IMG/VR virus record: IMGVR_UViG_3300042691_009766
Span: 1 to 64,000 of that record
DNA length: 64,000 nt
Reading direction: 5' to 3' (one strand)
Source of the DNA: a virus
Positions within the stretch are counted from its first letter, which is position 1. Every line of letters begins with the position of its first letter. Below the pieces are notes generated by a model. The model had not been told where the DNA came from. It saw nothing but the letters and a program-made list of their open reading frames with translations, and did no database searches. Of the stretch, positions 52,125-58,456 are shown piece after piece. A program made the translations under genes and the position numbers.

Positions 52125-54164
52125 ATGGTTAACTTCTCCTTCAAACTTGCGGAAGACTTTATCGCAGGATACAAGAACAAGAAAGCCCCATTCGGTTACG
52201 CAGATGTTGCAGGAAACTCCGTTGGTGAGATTACATTCCTCCGCACATACTCTCGCCTCAAAGAAGACGGCACTAAGGAAACTTGGGCTGAAGTATGTGA
52301 GCGTGTAATCAATGGGATGTATTCTTTACAAAAAGATTGGGCTAAGGTTTCACGCTTACCTTGGTCAGATGCAAAAGCAGCGGCTTCGGCTAAAGAAGCG
52401 TATGACCGCTTATTCAACCTAAAGTGGACCCCGCCTGGGCGTGGGCTTTGGGTAATGGGAACTGAGATTGTAAATGTCCAAAAGAACTCAGCGGCTTTAC
52501 AGAACTGTGCCTTTGTTTCTACTTTAGAAATGACTAAAAACAATCCCGCTAAACCTTTCGGCTTTCTTATGGAGGCTTCCATGCTAGGCGTAGGAGTTGG
52601 CTTTGACGACAAGGGTGCTGATAAAGGCTTTGAAATCTATGAGCCGCAAGGAACTCAAGCCTATGTTATTCCAGATACTCGTGAAGGCTGGCAGGAAAGC
52701 ACCTCTGCTTTGATTAACTCTTACTTGAAGCCAGAACAATCTGCTTTGGTTTTTGACTATTCTGCTATTCGTCCTTATGGAGCCCCTATCGCTACTTTTG
52801 GCGGTACTGCTTCTGGACCAGAACCTCTTGTAAGGCTTCATAAACAACTCTTCAAGATGTTCTCTGGTCGTAAAGGCGAGACGCTCACTCGTAAAGACAT
52901 TGCAGACATTGGAAACCTGATTGGCGTGTGTGTTGTCTCTGGGAATGTGAGACGCTCTGCCGAACTTCTTATTGGTCGAATTGACGATGAAGACTTCTTG
53001 AACTTGAAGAACGCTGAACGCTTCCCTGAAAGAAACTCTTATGACCCTGAAGCCCCAGGATGGGCTTGGATGTCTAACAACTCTGTTGAAGTTGCTGTTG
53101 GAACTGACTTCTCTCCTATCGTAGATGGAATTGTCCGTAACGGAGAGCCTGGGGTTATCTGGATGGACACCTCTAGGGCTTATGGACGGCTTGTAGATGC
53201 TCCAAACAACAAAGACCACCGCATTATGGGCTACAACCCTTGTGCCGAACAATCTTTGGAGTCTTTTGAAATGTGTACGCTTGTAGAAACCTACTTGAAT
53301 AGGCACGACTCTTTGGAAGACTTCAAGAGGACTTTGAAGTTTGCTTATCTTTACGCCAAAACAGTTACTCTTCTTCCTACTCACTGGGAAGAAACTAACT
53401 CCATCATGCAAAGAAACCGCAGAATAGGTACTTCTATTTCTGGCGTTGCCAACTTTGCGGATAACAAGGGGCATCATGTGCTTCGTCAATGGATGGATGA
53501 AGGCTACAAAGTTGTTCAAGGCTACGACAAGACCTACTCTGAGTGGCTTGGTATTCGTGAAAGCATCAAGACCACTACTGTAAAGCCTTCTGGAACTGTA
53601 TCTATCTTGGCTGGTGAAAGCCCAGGAGTTCACTGGACTTCTGGCGGAAAGTTCTTCTTGCGAGCCATCCGCTTTGGAAACAATGACCCTATGCTTCCTC
53701 TTTTCAAAATGGCTAACTATCGCATTGAACCTGCTTCTGAAAGCCCAGACACTACTTCGGTTGTCTTCTTTCCTATCAAGACTGACGCAAAGCGTTCTGA
53801 AAAAGATGTCTCCATCTTTGAAAAAATGGCTTTGGCTTCTACTGCTCAACGCTACTGGAGTGATAACTCGGTCTCCTGTACAATCACCTTCAACACAAAC
53901 ACTGAGGCTAAAGATGTCGGAACTGTCCTTCACCTCTACGATGGGCAGTTGAAGACGGCTTCGTTCTTGCCGATGGGGAATGATACTTACCCTCAAATGC
54001 CGTACACGCAAATCAGCGAAGAGGACTACGAGGCTTATGGTCATAAACTATTTCCGATTGACTTTACGGGAGTGTATGCGGGGATGGCTTCTGATGCCAT
54101 TGGGGAAGCGTATTGCACGACTGATGCTTGTGAAATCAAACTAATCACAGACAATAGCAAGTAA
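52125..54164 (+). CDS. nrdJ: Ribonucleoside-triphosphate reductase, adenosylcobalamin-dependent (class II)
   Basis: 679 residues, single-subunit RTPR type as in Lactobacillus. Active-site Cys are Cys 128 (LQNCAFVST), Cys 373 and Glu 375 (NPCAEQS), Cys 384 (FEMCTLVE) and the C-terminal pair Cys 664 and 669 (YCTTDACEI). No NrdB or thioredoxin-like gene is nearby. It makes deoxynucleoside triphosphates with vitamin B12 instead of an iron-tyrosyl subunit, so host cobalamin is needed. The upstream 154 bases contain a possible promoter. Confidence 0.95.
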   Translation: MVNFSFKLAEDFIAGYKNKKAPFGYADVAGNSVGEITFLRTYSRLKEDGTKETWAEVCERVINGMYSLQKDWAKVSRLPWSDAKAAASAKEAYDRLFNLKWTPPGRGLWVMGTEIVNVQKNSAALQNCAFVSTLEMTKNNPAKPFGFLMEASMLGVGVGFDDKGADKGFEIYEPQGTQAYVIPDTREGWQESTSALINSYLKPEQSALVFDYSAIRPYGAPIATFGGTASGPEPLVRLHKQLFKMFSGRKGETLTRKDIADIGNLIGVCVVSGNVRRSAELLIGRIDDEDFLNLKNAERFPERNSYDPEAPGWAWMSNNSVEVAVGTDFSPIVDGIVRNGEPGVIWMDTSRAYGRLVDAPNNKDHRIMGYNPCAEQSLESFEMCTLVETYLNRHDSLEDFKRTLKFAYLYAKTVTLLPTHWEETNSIMQRNRRIGTSISGVANFADNKGHHVLRQWMDEGYKVVQGYDKTYSEWLGIRESIKTTTVKPSGTVSILAGESPGVHWTSGGKFFLRAIRFGNNDPMLPLFKMANYRIEPASESPDTTSVVFFPIKTDAKRSEKDVSIFEKMALASTAQRYWSDNSVSCTITFNTNTEAKDVGTVLHLYDGQLKTASFLPMGNDTYPQMPYTQISEEDYEAYGHKLFPIDFTGVYAGMASDAIGEAYCTTDACEIKLITDNSK

Positions 54165-54180
54165 AGACAGGTAAAAGAAA

Positions 54181-54206
54181 ACCCCCAGTTTCGGCTGGGG
54201 GTTCTC
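54181..54206. terminator. Bidirectional terminator
   Basis: ACCCCCAG (54181-54188) with CTGGGGGT (54195-54202), loop TTTCGG. On the leftward strand it is followed by TTTTCTTTT; rightward by TTCTCCTTT. It lies between convergent genes (nrdJ and the second whiB). Confidence 0.88.
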
Positions 54207-54211
54207 CTTTA

Positions 54212-54544
54212 CTAATCCTTTAGGATGGTGTTCTCATCTGTAAGTTGTACGAGAGTTTTTTGACCGCCACTCTCAACAAGAGCCTTGAGAAACTCTGCTT
54301 TTCTGCTTGGGTGCTTACGGAGGTAGATGCGTTCTTTCATCGTAGTTCCGCCCCAGATACCCCACTCATCATTTCTGATGGCATAGTTCAGGCAGGTCTC
54401 TAACAAAGGACATCTGGAACAGATGGTTTTGGCTTGTCTTGTAATCTTCATCCAGTCTTTACCCTCAGGCATAAAGATGTCTGGGTCTTCACCGAAACAG
54501 ATTGCTTTCTCGGTATCAAATAATGGCTCTTTTTCTTTTGCCAT
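54212..54544 (-). CDS. WhiB-like protein, canonical spacing
   Basis: I chose ATG 54544, with AGAGGAAG upstream, over the start at 54610, which would overlap the next gene. 110 residues. Cys 16, 42, 45 and 51 (ICSRCPLLETC) have the standard C-x2-C-x5-C pattern, and WGIWGG follows. The C-terminal half is basic (ERIYLRKHPSRKAEFLK). It is the last gene of the leftward region, beside an XRE regulator. It may control host or phage sigma-dependent transcription. Confidence 0.9.
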   Translation of the reverse strand: MAKEKEPLFDTEKAICFGEDPDIFMPEGKDWMKITRQAKTICSRCPLLETCLNYAIRNDEWGIWGGTTMKERIYLRKHPSRKAEFLKALVESGGQKTLVQLTDENTILKD

Positions 54545-54546
54545 GG

Positions 54547-54696
54547 CTATCTTCCTCTCTTGTATTCTTTGATTGCTTGCCTGATACGAGGCTTGATAAA
54601 CCCGTACCAACGATTTTGCATGACCATCTTGTATTCACCTAATGGATAGCGGAGTAAATGCCACTCCGCCCTATGCCTAGCGGTCTTCCTGCTCAT
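54547..54696 (-). CDS. Small basic protein between whiB and XRE regulator (49 aa)
   Basis: ATG at 54696 overlaps the end of the XRE gene; stop at 54547, three bases before the whiB start. 49 residues, strongly basic: SRKTARHRAEWHLLRYPLG, then WYGFIKPRIRQAIKEYKRGR. The AGAGGAAG at its end is the whiB ribosome site. It fills the gap well and is likely real. Unknown function; possible DNA- or RNA-binding. Confidence 0.62.
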   Translation of the reverse strand: MSRKTARHRAEWHLLRYPLGEYKMVMQNRWYGFIKPRIRQAIKEYKRGR

Positions 54697-54925
54697 AGTT
54701 CTCTTTCATGTAGTCATAGATTTCGCCCATAAACTCAATGGTGCTTAGTTCAAATGCTTTAGCGATTGCTTCTAGCGTATCGGTGCTGGGCTTCTTCTTC
54801 CCCATCTCCACCCCTGAGAGATGACCTAAAGATACATACGACCTTTCGGAGACATCTCGGAGGTTTAGTTGCTTCTCTGTTCTAATGGCTCTAATAGCCT
54901 CACCGATTGCTTCATTTAGTTTCAT
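54677..54925 (-). CDS. XRE-family helix-turn-helix regulator (82 aa)
   Basis: Whole protein is one HTH_3 domain: IGEAIRAIRTEKQLNLRDVS, then YVSLGHLSGVEMGKKKPST and LEAIAKAFELSTIEF. The C-terminal EIYDYMKENYEQEDR is acidic. It may repress the leftward genes or switch early and late expression. Only dedicated repressor-like protein seen in this leftward region. Confidence 0.85.
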   Translation of the reverse strand: MKLNEAIGEAIRAIRTEKQLNLRDVSERSYVSLGHLSGVEMGKKKPSTDTLEAIAKAFELSTIEFMGEIYDYMKENYEQEDR

Positions 54926-55109
54926 TCAGTCCTCCCTTGATGCGACCAATACCTGCCGATAAAACATCCGTTGGATGCCCCATTGCTTTAGCGAAGTCTC
55001 GCAGTTCTTCTAGTAGTTTGACTATGCGTTCTTGCTCGTCTTGCTTGCCAAGGTTATACGACATCAAGTCGCTTACGCCCATAGCATTTAGTTCTTTCAT
55101 CTTTCCCAT
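54912..55109 (-). CDS. Small helical protein (65 aa)
   Basis: Helical, with GKQDEQERIVKLLEELRDFA and a basic C-terminus (AGIGRIKGGLNETK). Overlaps the XRE gene by 14 bases. Unknown. Confidence 0.6.
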   Translation of the reverse strand: MGKMKELNAMGVSDLMSYNLGKQDEQERIVKLLEELRDFAKAMGHPTDVLSAGIGRIKGGLNETK

Positions 55110-55414
55110 TAGTTCTCCTTTACGAACATAGGTAGCAACTCAACTACACCATCCACACAAGTTTCGTGGATAGGTTGCCCATACACAATCTTTGCAGGTT
55201 CACCATCATACACCTTATGGCAGACAATGCAAGTTTTGGGCGGGGGTGTGTTCAGCAGAACACCTTTAGAGACTTCTTCAAATAAAGTCATCAACCCAGC
55301 GTCAGTCCAATCATGAACTGAACGAAGGTGATACTCAACTGCATCTTTCATCCGCAAGTGTTCCGCCTTCATACCAGCCGTATAAATGCTGGCTAAAGCA
55401 GATAACTTACTCAC
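55109..55414 (-). CDS. Zinc-binding protein (101 aa), GTG start
   Basis: GTG overlaps the upstream TAA region. The C-terminal half holds CIVCHKVYDG (Cys 62, 65) and QPIHETCVDG (His 83, Cys 86), a possible zinc site. Helical N-terminal half. Ends FVKEN, encoded by the ribosome site of the next gene (AAAGGAGAAC). Unknown. Confidence 0.6.
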   Translation of the reverse strand: MSKLSALASIYTAGMKAEHLRMKDAVEYHLRSVHDWTDAGLMTLFEEVSKGVLLNTPPPKTCIVCHKVYDGEPAKIVYGQPIHETCVDGVVELLPMFVKEN

Positions 55415-55691
55415 CGCCCACCTCTTTTGGAAAGGTGTAGTAGTGCAGTTTGAAGTTCTCCATTAGAACTCCGACAGATGCCGTAGTGCCATCTTTATAC
55501 AAAACATCTTCAGGCAAATCTACATGTTGTTCCATGTCTCCGCCAGCGTTCACAATCTCAATGGCTTCTTTCAGCACAGGTATCATGCTTTGCGGGATAC
55601 TACGATTGAACAAGGCTAGATGCCACGATAGTTTATCTTCTATGCTCATTGGTGCTTTTGCTATTTCTTCTGCTATTTCTGTTGATTTCAT
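55407..55691 (-). CDS. Small acidic helical protein (94 aa)
   Basis: TGA/ATG overlap with the gene before it on this strand. N-terminal helix STEIAEEIAKAPMSIEDKL, central PVLKEAIEIVNAGGDMEQHV, and a beta-type end NFKLHYYTFPKEV. Unknown. Confidence 0.58.
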   Translation of the reverse strand: MKSTEIAEEIAKAPMSIEDKLSWHLALFNRSIPQSMIPVLKEAIEIVNAGGDMEQHVDLPEDVLYKDGTTASVGVLMENFKLHYYTFPKEVGGE

Positions 55692-55834
55692 TTATTCTCC
55701 TTTATTAGTTGGTCATAGATGGGCTGTAAAACTGCATGCTTTACATCGTCCCCGTAGTCATTGCTATCAGCAATCACTTCCGCCAGTATGCCTTGCAATA
55801 CTTCGGCTTGAAAATCTGTAATGTGTATCTCCAT
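55688..55834 (-). CDS. Small acidic protein (48 aa)
   Basis: ATG at 55834, TGA overlaps the following ATG. 48 residues: IHITDFQAEVLQGILAEVIA then an acidic turn and AVLQPIYDQLIKENK. The end AAAGGAGAATAA gives the next ribosome site. Unknown. Confidence 0.58.
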   Translation of the reverse strand: MEIHITDFQAEVLQGILAEVIADSNDYGDDVKHAVLQPIYDQLIKENK

Positions 55835-55989
55835 TAGTCTTCCTCATCTGGTTCTAGGTTATACTTCTCAACGCACTTCATACAGACAGGGTAATCAAAT
55901 CTGTAATCAAAGCCGTTGGGGTCTTGCTCGTCATAGTTGGTAGCACATAGGTCGCAGTATGGGTCATCATTCAACATCTCATTACTCAT
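55834..55989 (-). CDS. Small zinc-binding acidic protein (51 aa)
   Basis: TAATG junctions. Cys at CDLCATNYD (12, 15) and VCMKCVEKYN (36, 39), four in all: a compact zinc ribbon. Rest very acidic. Unknown. Confidence 0.6.
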   Translation of the reverse strand: MSNEMLNDDPYCDLCATNYDEQDPNGFDYRFDYPVCMKCVEKYNLEPDEED

Positions 55990-56146
55990 CCTTTAGTCCT
56001 CCTACTTCATAGTTGTCGCATACTTCTTTGATGGCTTCTTCCAAAGTGTCGTAGAACATGGATAGGTTGTTGCTATCCAAGTGAACCACTTGGAGTTCTC
56101 GTAAGGAGAACTCCCATACGATTTCGCCTAGTCTATGCTGTTCCAT
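55982..56146 (-). CDS. Small acidic protein (54 aa)
   Basis: ATG 56146; the stop overlaps the zinc-ribbon gene's start. IVWEFSLRELQVVHLDSNNL then FYDTLEEAIKEVCDNYE: a beta hairpin and a helix, similar in layout to the neighbours with an 'S/T-x-E-E-A' motif. Unknown. Confidence 0.58.
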   Translation of the reverse strand: MEQHRLGEIVWEFSLRELQVVHLDSNNLSMFYDTLEEAIKEVCDNYEVGGLKDE

Positions 56147-56280
56147 TAGTCCTCCTTGGTCTTGGTTCGTATAACTATCTCGTTGTCGGGATACTTTAGG
56201 TACGCTATCTTGGCGTACTCTATGAGTTCCTCCAAAGTATCAAACTCCATAGTCCCACTTCTAACCAGAATGTATTTCAT
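56146..56280 (-). CDS. Small protein with DTLEELIEYA motif (44 aa)
   Basis: ATG 56280, with AAAGGAGGA upstream; the longer start at 56346 has no such site. 44 residues: MKYILVRSGTMEF then DTLEELIEYAKIAYLKYPD and basic tail. Same strand-helix layout as the gene at 55982. Unknown. Confidence 0.58.
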   Translation of the reverse strand: MKYILVRSGTMEFDTLEELIEYAKIAYLKYPDNEIVIRTKTKED

Positions 56281-56624
56281 TAGTCCTCCTTTTTGATAGA
56301 GGGTAAAGCGTTGAACACATCCCAGAGCCTGTCGGAGATTTGCCACTCGTAGTCCTTTAGAAATCCGTCAAGTCCATACCAGCAATCATCCTCGTTGAAA
56401 TAGCCTGAGCCTAGTTGCAACTTGGCACTCTCTTCAGATGTGAACTCATACTGAACTCCCACCTGCTCTTTGGATACAGAACCCCAAACAGCATTGAATG
56501 GGTCTCCATCAGTCCTCACTAGGTAGATGTCCATGAACCAAGGGTCAGCGTAGACCCACTTGCCATCAACTACTACTTCTTGCCTGTAAATGTTCAGGTC
56601 ATAATCTAATAACTCGTCCAACAC
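56280..56624 (-). CDS. Acidic protein (114 aa)
   Basis: Trp/Tyr/Asp-rich: WVYADPWFMDIYLVRTDGDP and WYGLDGFLKDYEWQISDRLW. Acidic and probably beta-rich at the start. Ends IKKED, with the GGAGGAC ribosome site inside the stop region. Unknown. Confidence 0.58.
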   Translation of the reverse strand: MLDELLDYDLNIYRQEVVVDGKWVYADPWFMDIYLVRTDGDPFNAVWGSVSKEQVGVQYEFTSEESAKLQLGSGYFNEDDCWYGLDGFLKDYEWQISDRLWDVFNALPSIKKED

Positions 56625-56630
56625 AAACTC

Positions 56631-56927
56631 CTATTCTGTCTCGCACAAATCGCAACCACAAGTTCCCTCAACCCAATCAGGGTCTGAGGGGCTTTCAGGG
56701 TAGCCTCTATGCTGGTCTATTGGCAAACATTCAGGATGATAAAAGCCACCCTCTTCATCACGAACATCACAATCCAGATAAATCTGCTTATCACATTCAT
56801 CACAAGCAAAACCTGAACACTCGGCACAGCCCCAGCCGTCCTCAACTGGCAAGCGGTTCACGAACCTACCGAAACCAAAAGCGGTGCTATTACCGCAATA
56901 GTAGCAAGGGTCAATTACCTCACTCAT
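56631..56927 (-). CDS. Multi-zinc-site protein (98 aa)
   Basis: At least ten Cys: CYYCGNS (8, 11), GCAECSGFACDECDKQIYLDC (about 34-53, quoted by position), HPECLP and CGCDLCETE at the end. Likely two or three zinc sites in treble-clef or ribbon form. Acidic. Such proteins often mediate protein contacts in host takeover. No named family recognised. Confidence 0.62.
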   Translation of the reverse strand: MSEVIDPCYYCGNSTAFGFGRFVNRLPVEDGWGCAECSGFACDECDKQIYLDCDVRDEEGGFYHPECLPIDQHRGYPESPSDPDWVEGTCGCDLCETE

Positions 56928-57126
56928 CTTCGTCCTCCCAATAACTCAGGTCTTTATCATTGAGAATGGCAAATACATACTCTATCCTTTCACTATCCCG
57001 TAGGTTAGCGAGCAAACCCCACTGCTTATCAGTCAAGCGGTCTGGGTGAAACACAGCCAATGCCCCAGACCCATACGAGCCATCAGCATCTACATAAGCC
57101 ATGTTGTGAAAAACTTTATCTTCCAT
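56920..57126 (-). CDS. Small acidic protein (68 aa)
   Basis: VFHNMAYVDADGSYGSGALA then DRLTDKQWGLLANLRDSERI. Ends with Asp/Glu-rich YWEDEDE, overlapping the zinc-protein start. Unknown. Confidence 0.57.
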   Translation of the reverse strand: MEDKVFHNMAYVDADGSYGSGALAVFHPDRLTDKQWGLLANLRDSERIEYVFAILNDKDLSYWEDEDE

Positions 57127-57290
57127 TAGTTCTCCTCTGTTGGTTCGTAAGTTGTTGAGCCGTCTAGATACTCTGCATTTTCAGGCTCGTGTCCATTTAC
57201 ACGAGCCATACGGAATACATATTGAGCATCTTCCAAACTGTTTGCTTCTACAAGCCACCTGTTAGTTTCGGTGATAATAAACTTTTCCAT
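57126..57290 (-). CDS. Small VEAxS-type acidic protein (54 aa)
   Basis: I chose ATG 57290, with AAAGGAGAAC upstream, over 57323. 54 residues: IITETNRWLVEANSLEDAQY matches the V-E-A-x-S-x-E-x-A motif also found at 57290, 57478 and 62389. Resembles the short DpnD/PcfM-type domain from memory. Unknown role. Confidence 0.6.
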   Translation of the reverse strand: MEKFIITETNRWLVEANSLEDAQYVFRMARVNGHEPENAEYLDGSTTYEPTEEN

Positions 57291-57478
57291 TAGTTCTCCT
57301 TTACTTCTGTTGGGGTATCCCAATCGGTCTCGCCACTCTTCCAGAACTTTTCTGAGTTAGGTAGGTCATCTACATCTAACATTTCATCCATGAGTTCTTT
57401 GGCATGTTCAAGGCTATCTGCCTCAAAGGTAATGATGTTCTTGGTGTATTCGTGTTCTACGAACTGATACTTTGGCAT
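57290..57478 (-). CDS. Small VEAxS-type acidic protein (62 aa)
   Basis: NIITFEADSLEHAKELMDEM is the shared core (E-A-D-S-x-E-x-A). Acidic C-terminus with Asp/Glu and Trp. Ends EVKEN, coded by the ribosome site of the next gene. Probably a paralogue of the preceding and following genes. Confidence 0.6.
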   Translation of the reverse strand: MPKYQFVEHEYTKNIITFEADSLEHAKELMDEMLDVDDLPNSEKFWKSGETDWDTPTEVKEN

Positions 57479-57648
57479 TAGTTCTCCTCTACCTCTCCTA
57501 TTTCAATCTCACCATCTATGAAGTCGTTGTCTTTACGAACATCATAGAACACTCCTGAGATTGCTTTATTGACCATTTCCCATGCTTCATCAGCACTATC
57601 CGCTTCAACCTCGTAGTATGCCGAGATGTCTACATTGTATGTTGCCAT
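57478..57648 (-). CDS. Small VEAxS-type acidic protein (56 aa)
   Basis: ATG 57648, AGGAGGC upstream. DISAYYEVEADSADEAWEMV is the conserved strand-helix core. Ends GEVEEN, again over the ribosome site. Short enough to be missed by gene finders. Confidence 0.6.
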   Translation of the reverse strand: MATYNVDISAYYEVEADSADEAWEMVNKAISGVFYDVRKDNDFIDGEIEIGEVEEN

Positions 57649-57658
57649 GTGTTGCCTC

Positions 57659-58327
57659 CTATTTACTCTCTGTTATCTTGTTCAGCAAACGCTGGAACTC
57701 TCTAATCCCTAGGGATACACTCCCTGATTGACTAATGATGTAATCCTGCTCGGTAGCACCATCATCGTAAGTTTGCCATTGACCATCAACCCTGACGCTA
57801 ACAAGGGCGGTTTCCGCAATCGCATTACCCAGTAGCACTACCAAGTTCTTTTTGATTGTTTCAGCAGTGTTATCCGCTTGCTCTCTTGCAACGCCCAACT
57901 TGTTTTCCTGAATAAGTCTTCTGCGATTTGCTTCAGCATCACGCTTCTCCTGCTCAATACGATTAGCCTCAGCCTCAGCATCCAAACGAGCCTGTTCAAC
58001 TACCCAAACACTCTCGTAATCATCAGCCTTGGCTATGAAGTCTCTTGCCCTGATTACCCGATAGTGATTAGTTTCACCACCTGTGGGGTTGGGGCGTTTT
58101 TCAAGAACCAAATACCCTACATCTTTAGTTCCGCCAAATACCCTCTGAAATCTACTAATGTCTGCACCAACCCCATAGCCAGTGTGGTAGAGATGAGTGT
58201 CGTATAGATGGACAAAGATAACTCGGCTTGGGCTAATGTCTTCCAAACGCTTCTCGGTGCTTCTCTTGCCCTGAGGCACAACAGCCCACCTAACATCTGG
58301 AGTTTTTAGAATGTCTTTACTTTGCAT
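57659..58327 (-). CDS. Coiled-coil protein (222 aa)
   Basis: N-terminal domain (residues 1-100) with VRWAVVPQGKRSTEKRLEDI and a beta-rich middle (VIFVHLYDTHLYHTGYGVGA). About residues 105-150 form an alpha-helical charged region (EQARLDAEAEANRIEQEKRD, then AEANRRRLIQENK). C-terminal domain ALVSVRVDGQWQTYDDGATE. It lies under the first copy of the 42-bp element and is separated from the VWA gene. Unknown function. Confidence 0.6.
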   Translation of the reverse strand: MQSKDILKTPDVRWAVVPQGKRSTEKRLEDISPSRVIFVHLYDTHLYHTGYGVGADISRFQRVFGGTKDVGYLVLEKRPNPTGGETNHYRVIRARDFIAKADDYESVWVVEQARLDAEAEANRIEQEKRDAEANRRRLIQENKLGVAREQADNTAETIKKNLVVLLGNAIAETALVSVRVDGQWQTYDDGATEQDYIISQSGSVSLGIREFQRLLNKITESK

Positions 58328-58351
58328 GAATGTTCCTTTCGGTTAGTTGCT

Positions 58352-58393
58352 TCACTATTGGGTCAGCAGGTTATCTTATTGTTAGTTCCCAAA
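58352..58393 (-). promoter_or_regulatory. 42-bp conserved start-associated element, copy 1
   Basis: Core runs TCACTATTGGGTCAGC to GTTAGTTCCCAAA on the + strand, with 3 differences from copies 2-4. Lies 25 bases upstream of the 58327 start on the leftward strand; AATAGT is its -10-like hexamer. See findings. Confidence 0.75.
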
Positions 58394-58456
58394 GTTTCTA
58401 GGTGTATGAGGGAGGGTAGGTGCTGAGGAGGCATACCACTACCACCCTCACCACCC

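Noticed and set aside
52584-54044. 486-codon open frame on the reverse strand of the reductase gene
   Set aside because: It lies wholly antisense to a complete, well-conserved class II reductase with all active-site Cys. Its protein is rich in Arg, Ser, Val and Phe without a fold pattern. Long antisense frames are common opposite conserved genes.
58394-58456. Terminator after the VWA gene
   Set aside because: A GAGGGT/ACCCTC pairing exists in a G/C-rich stretch but the stem is imperfect and no T run follows.
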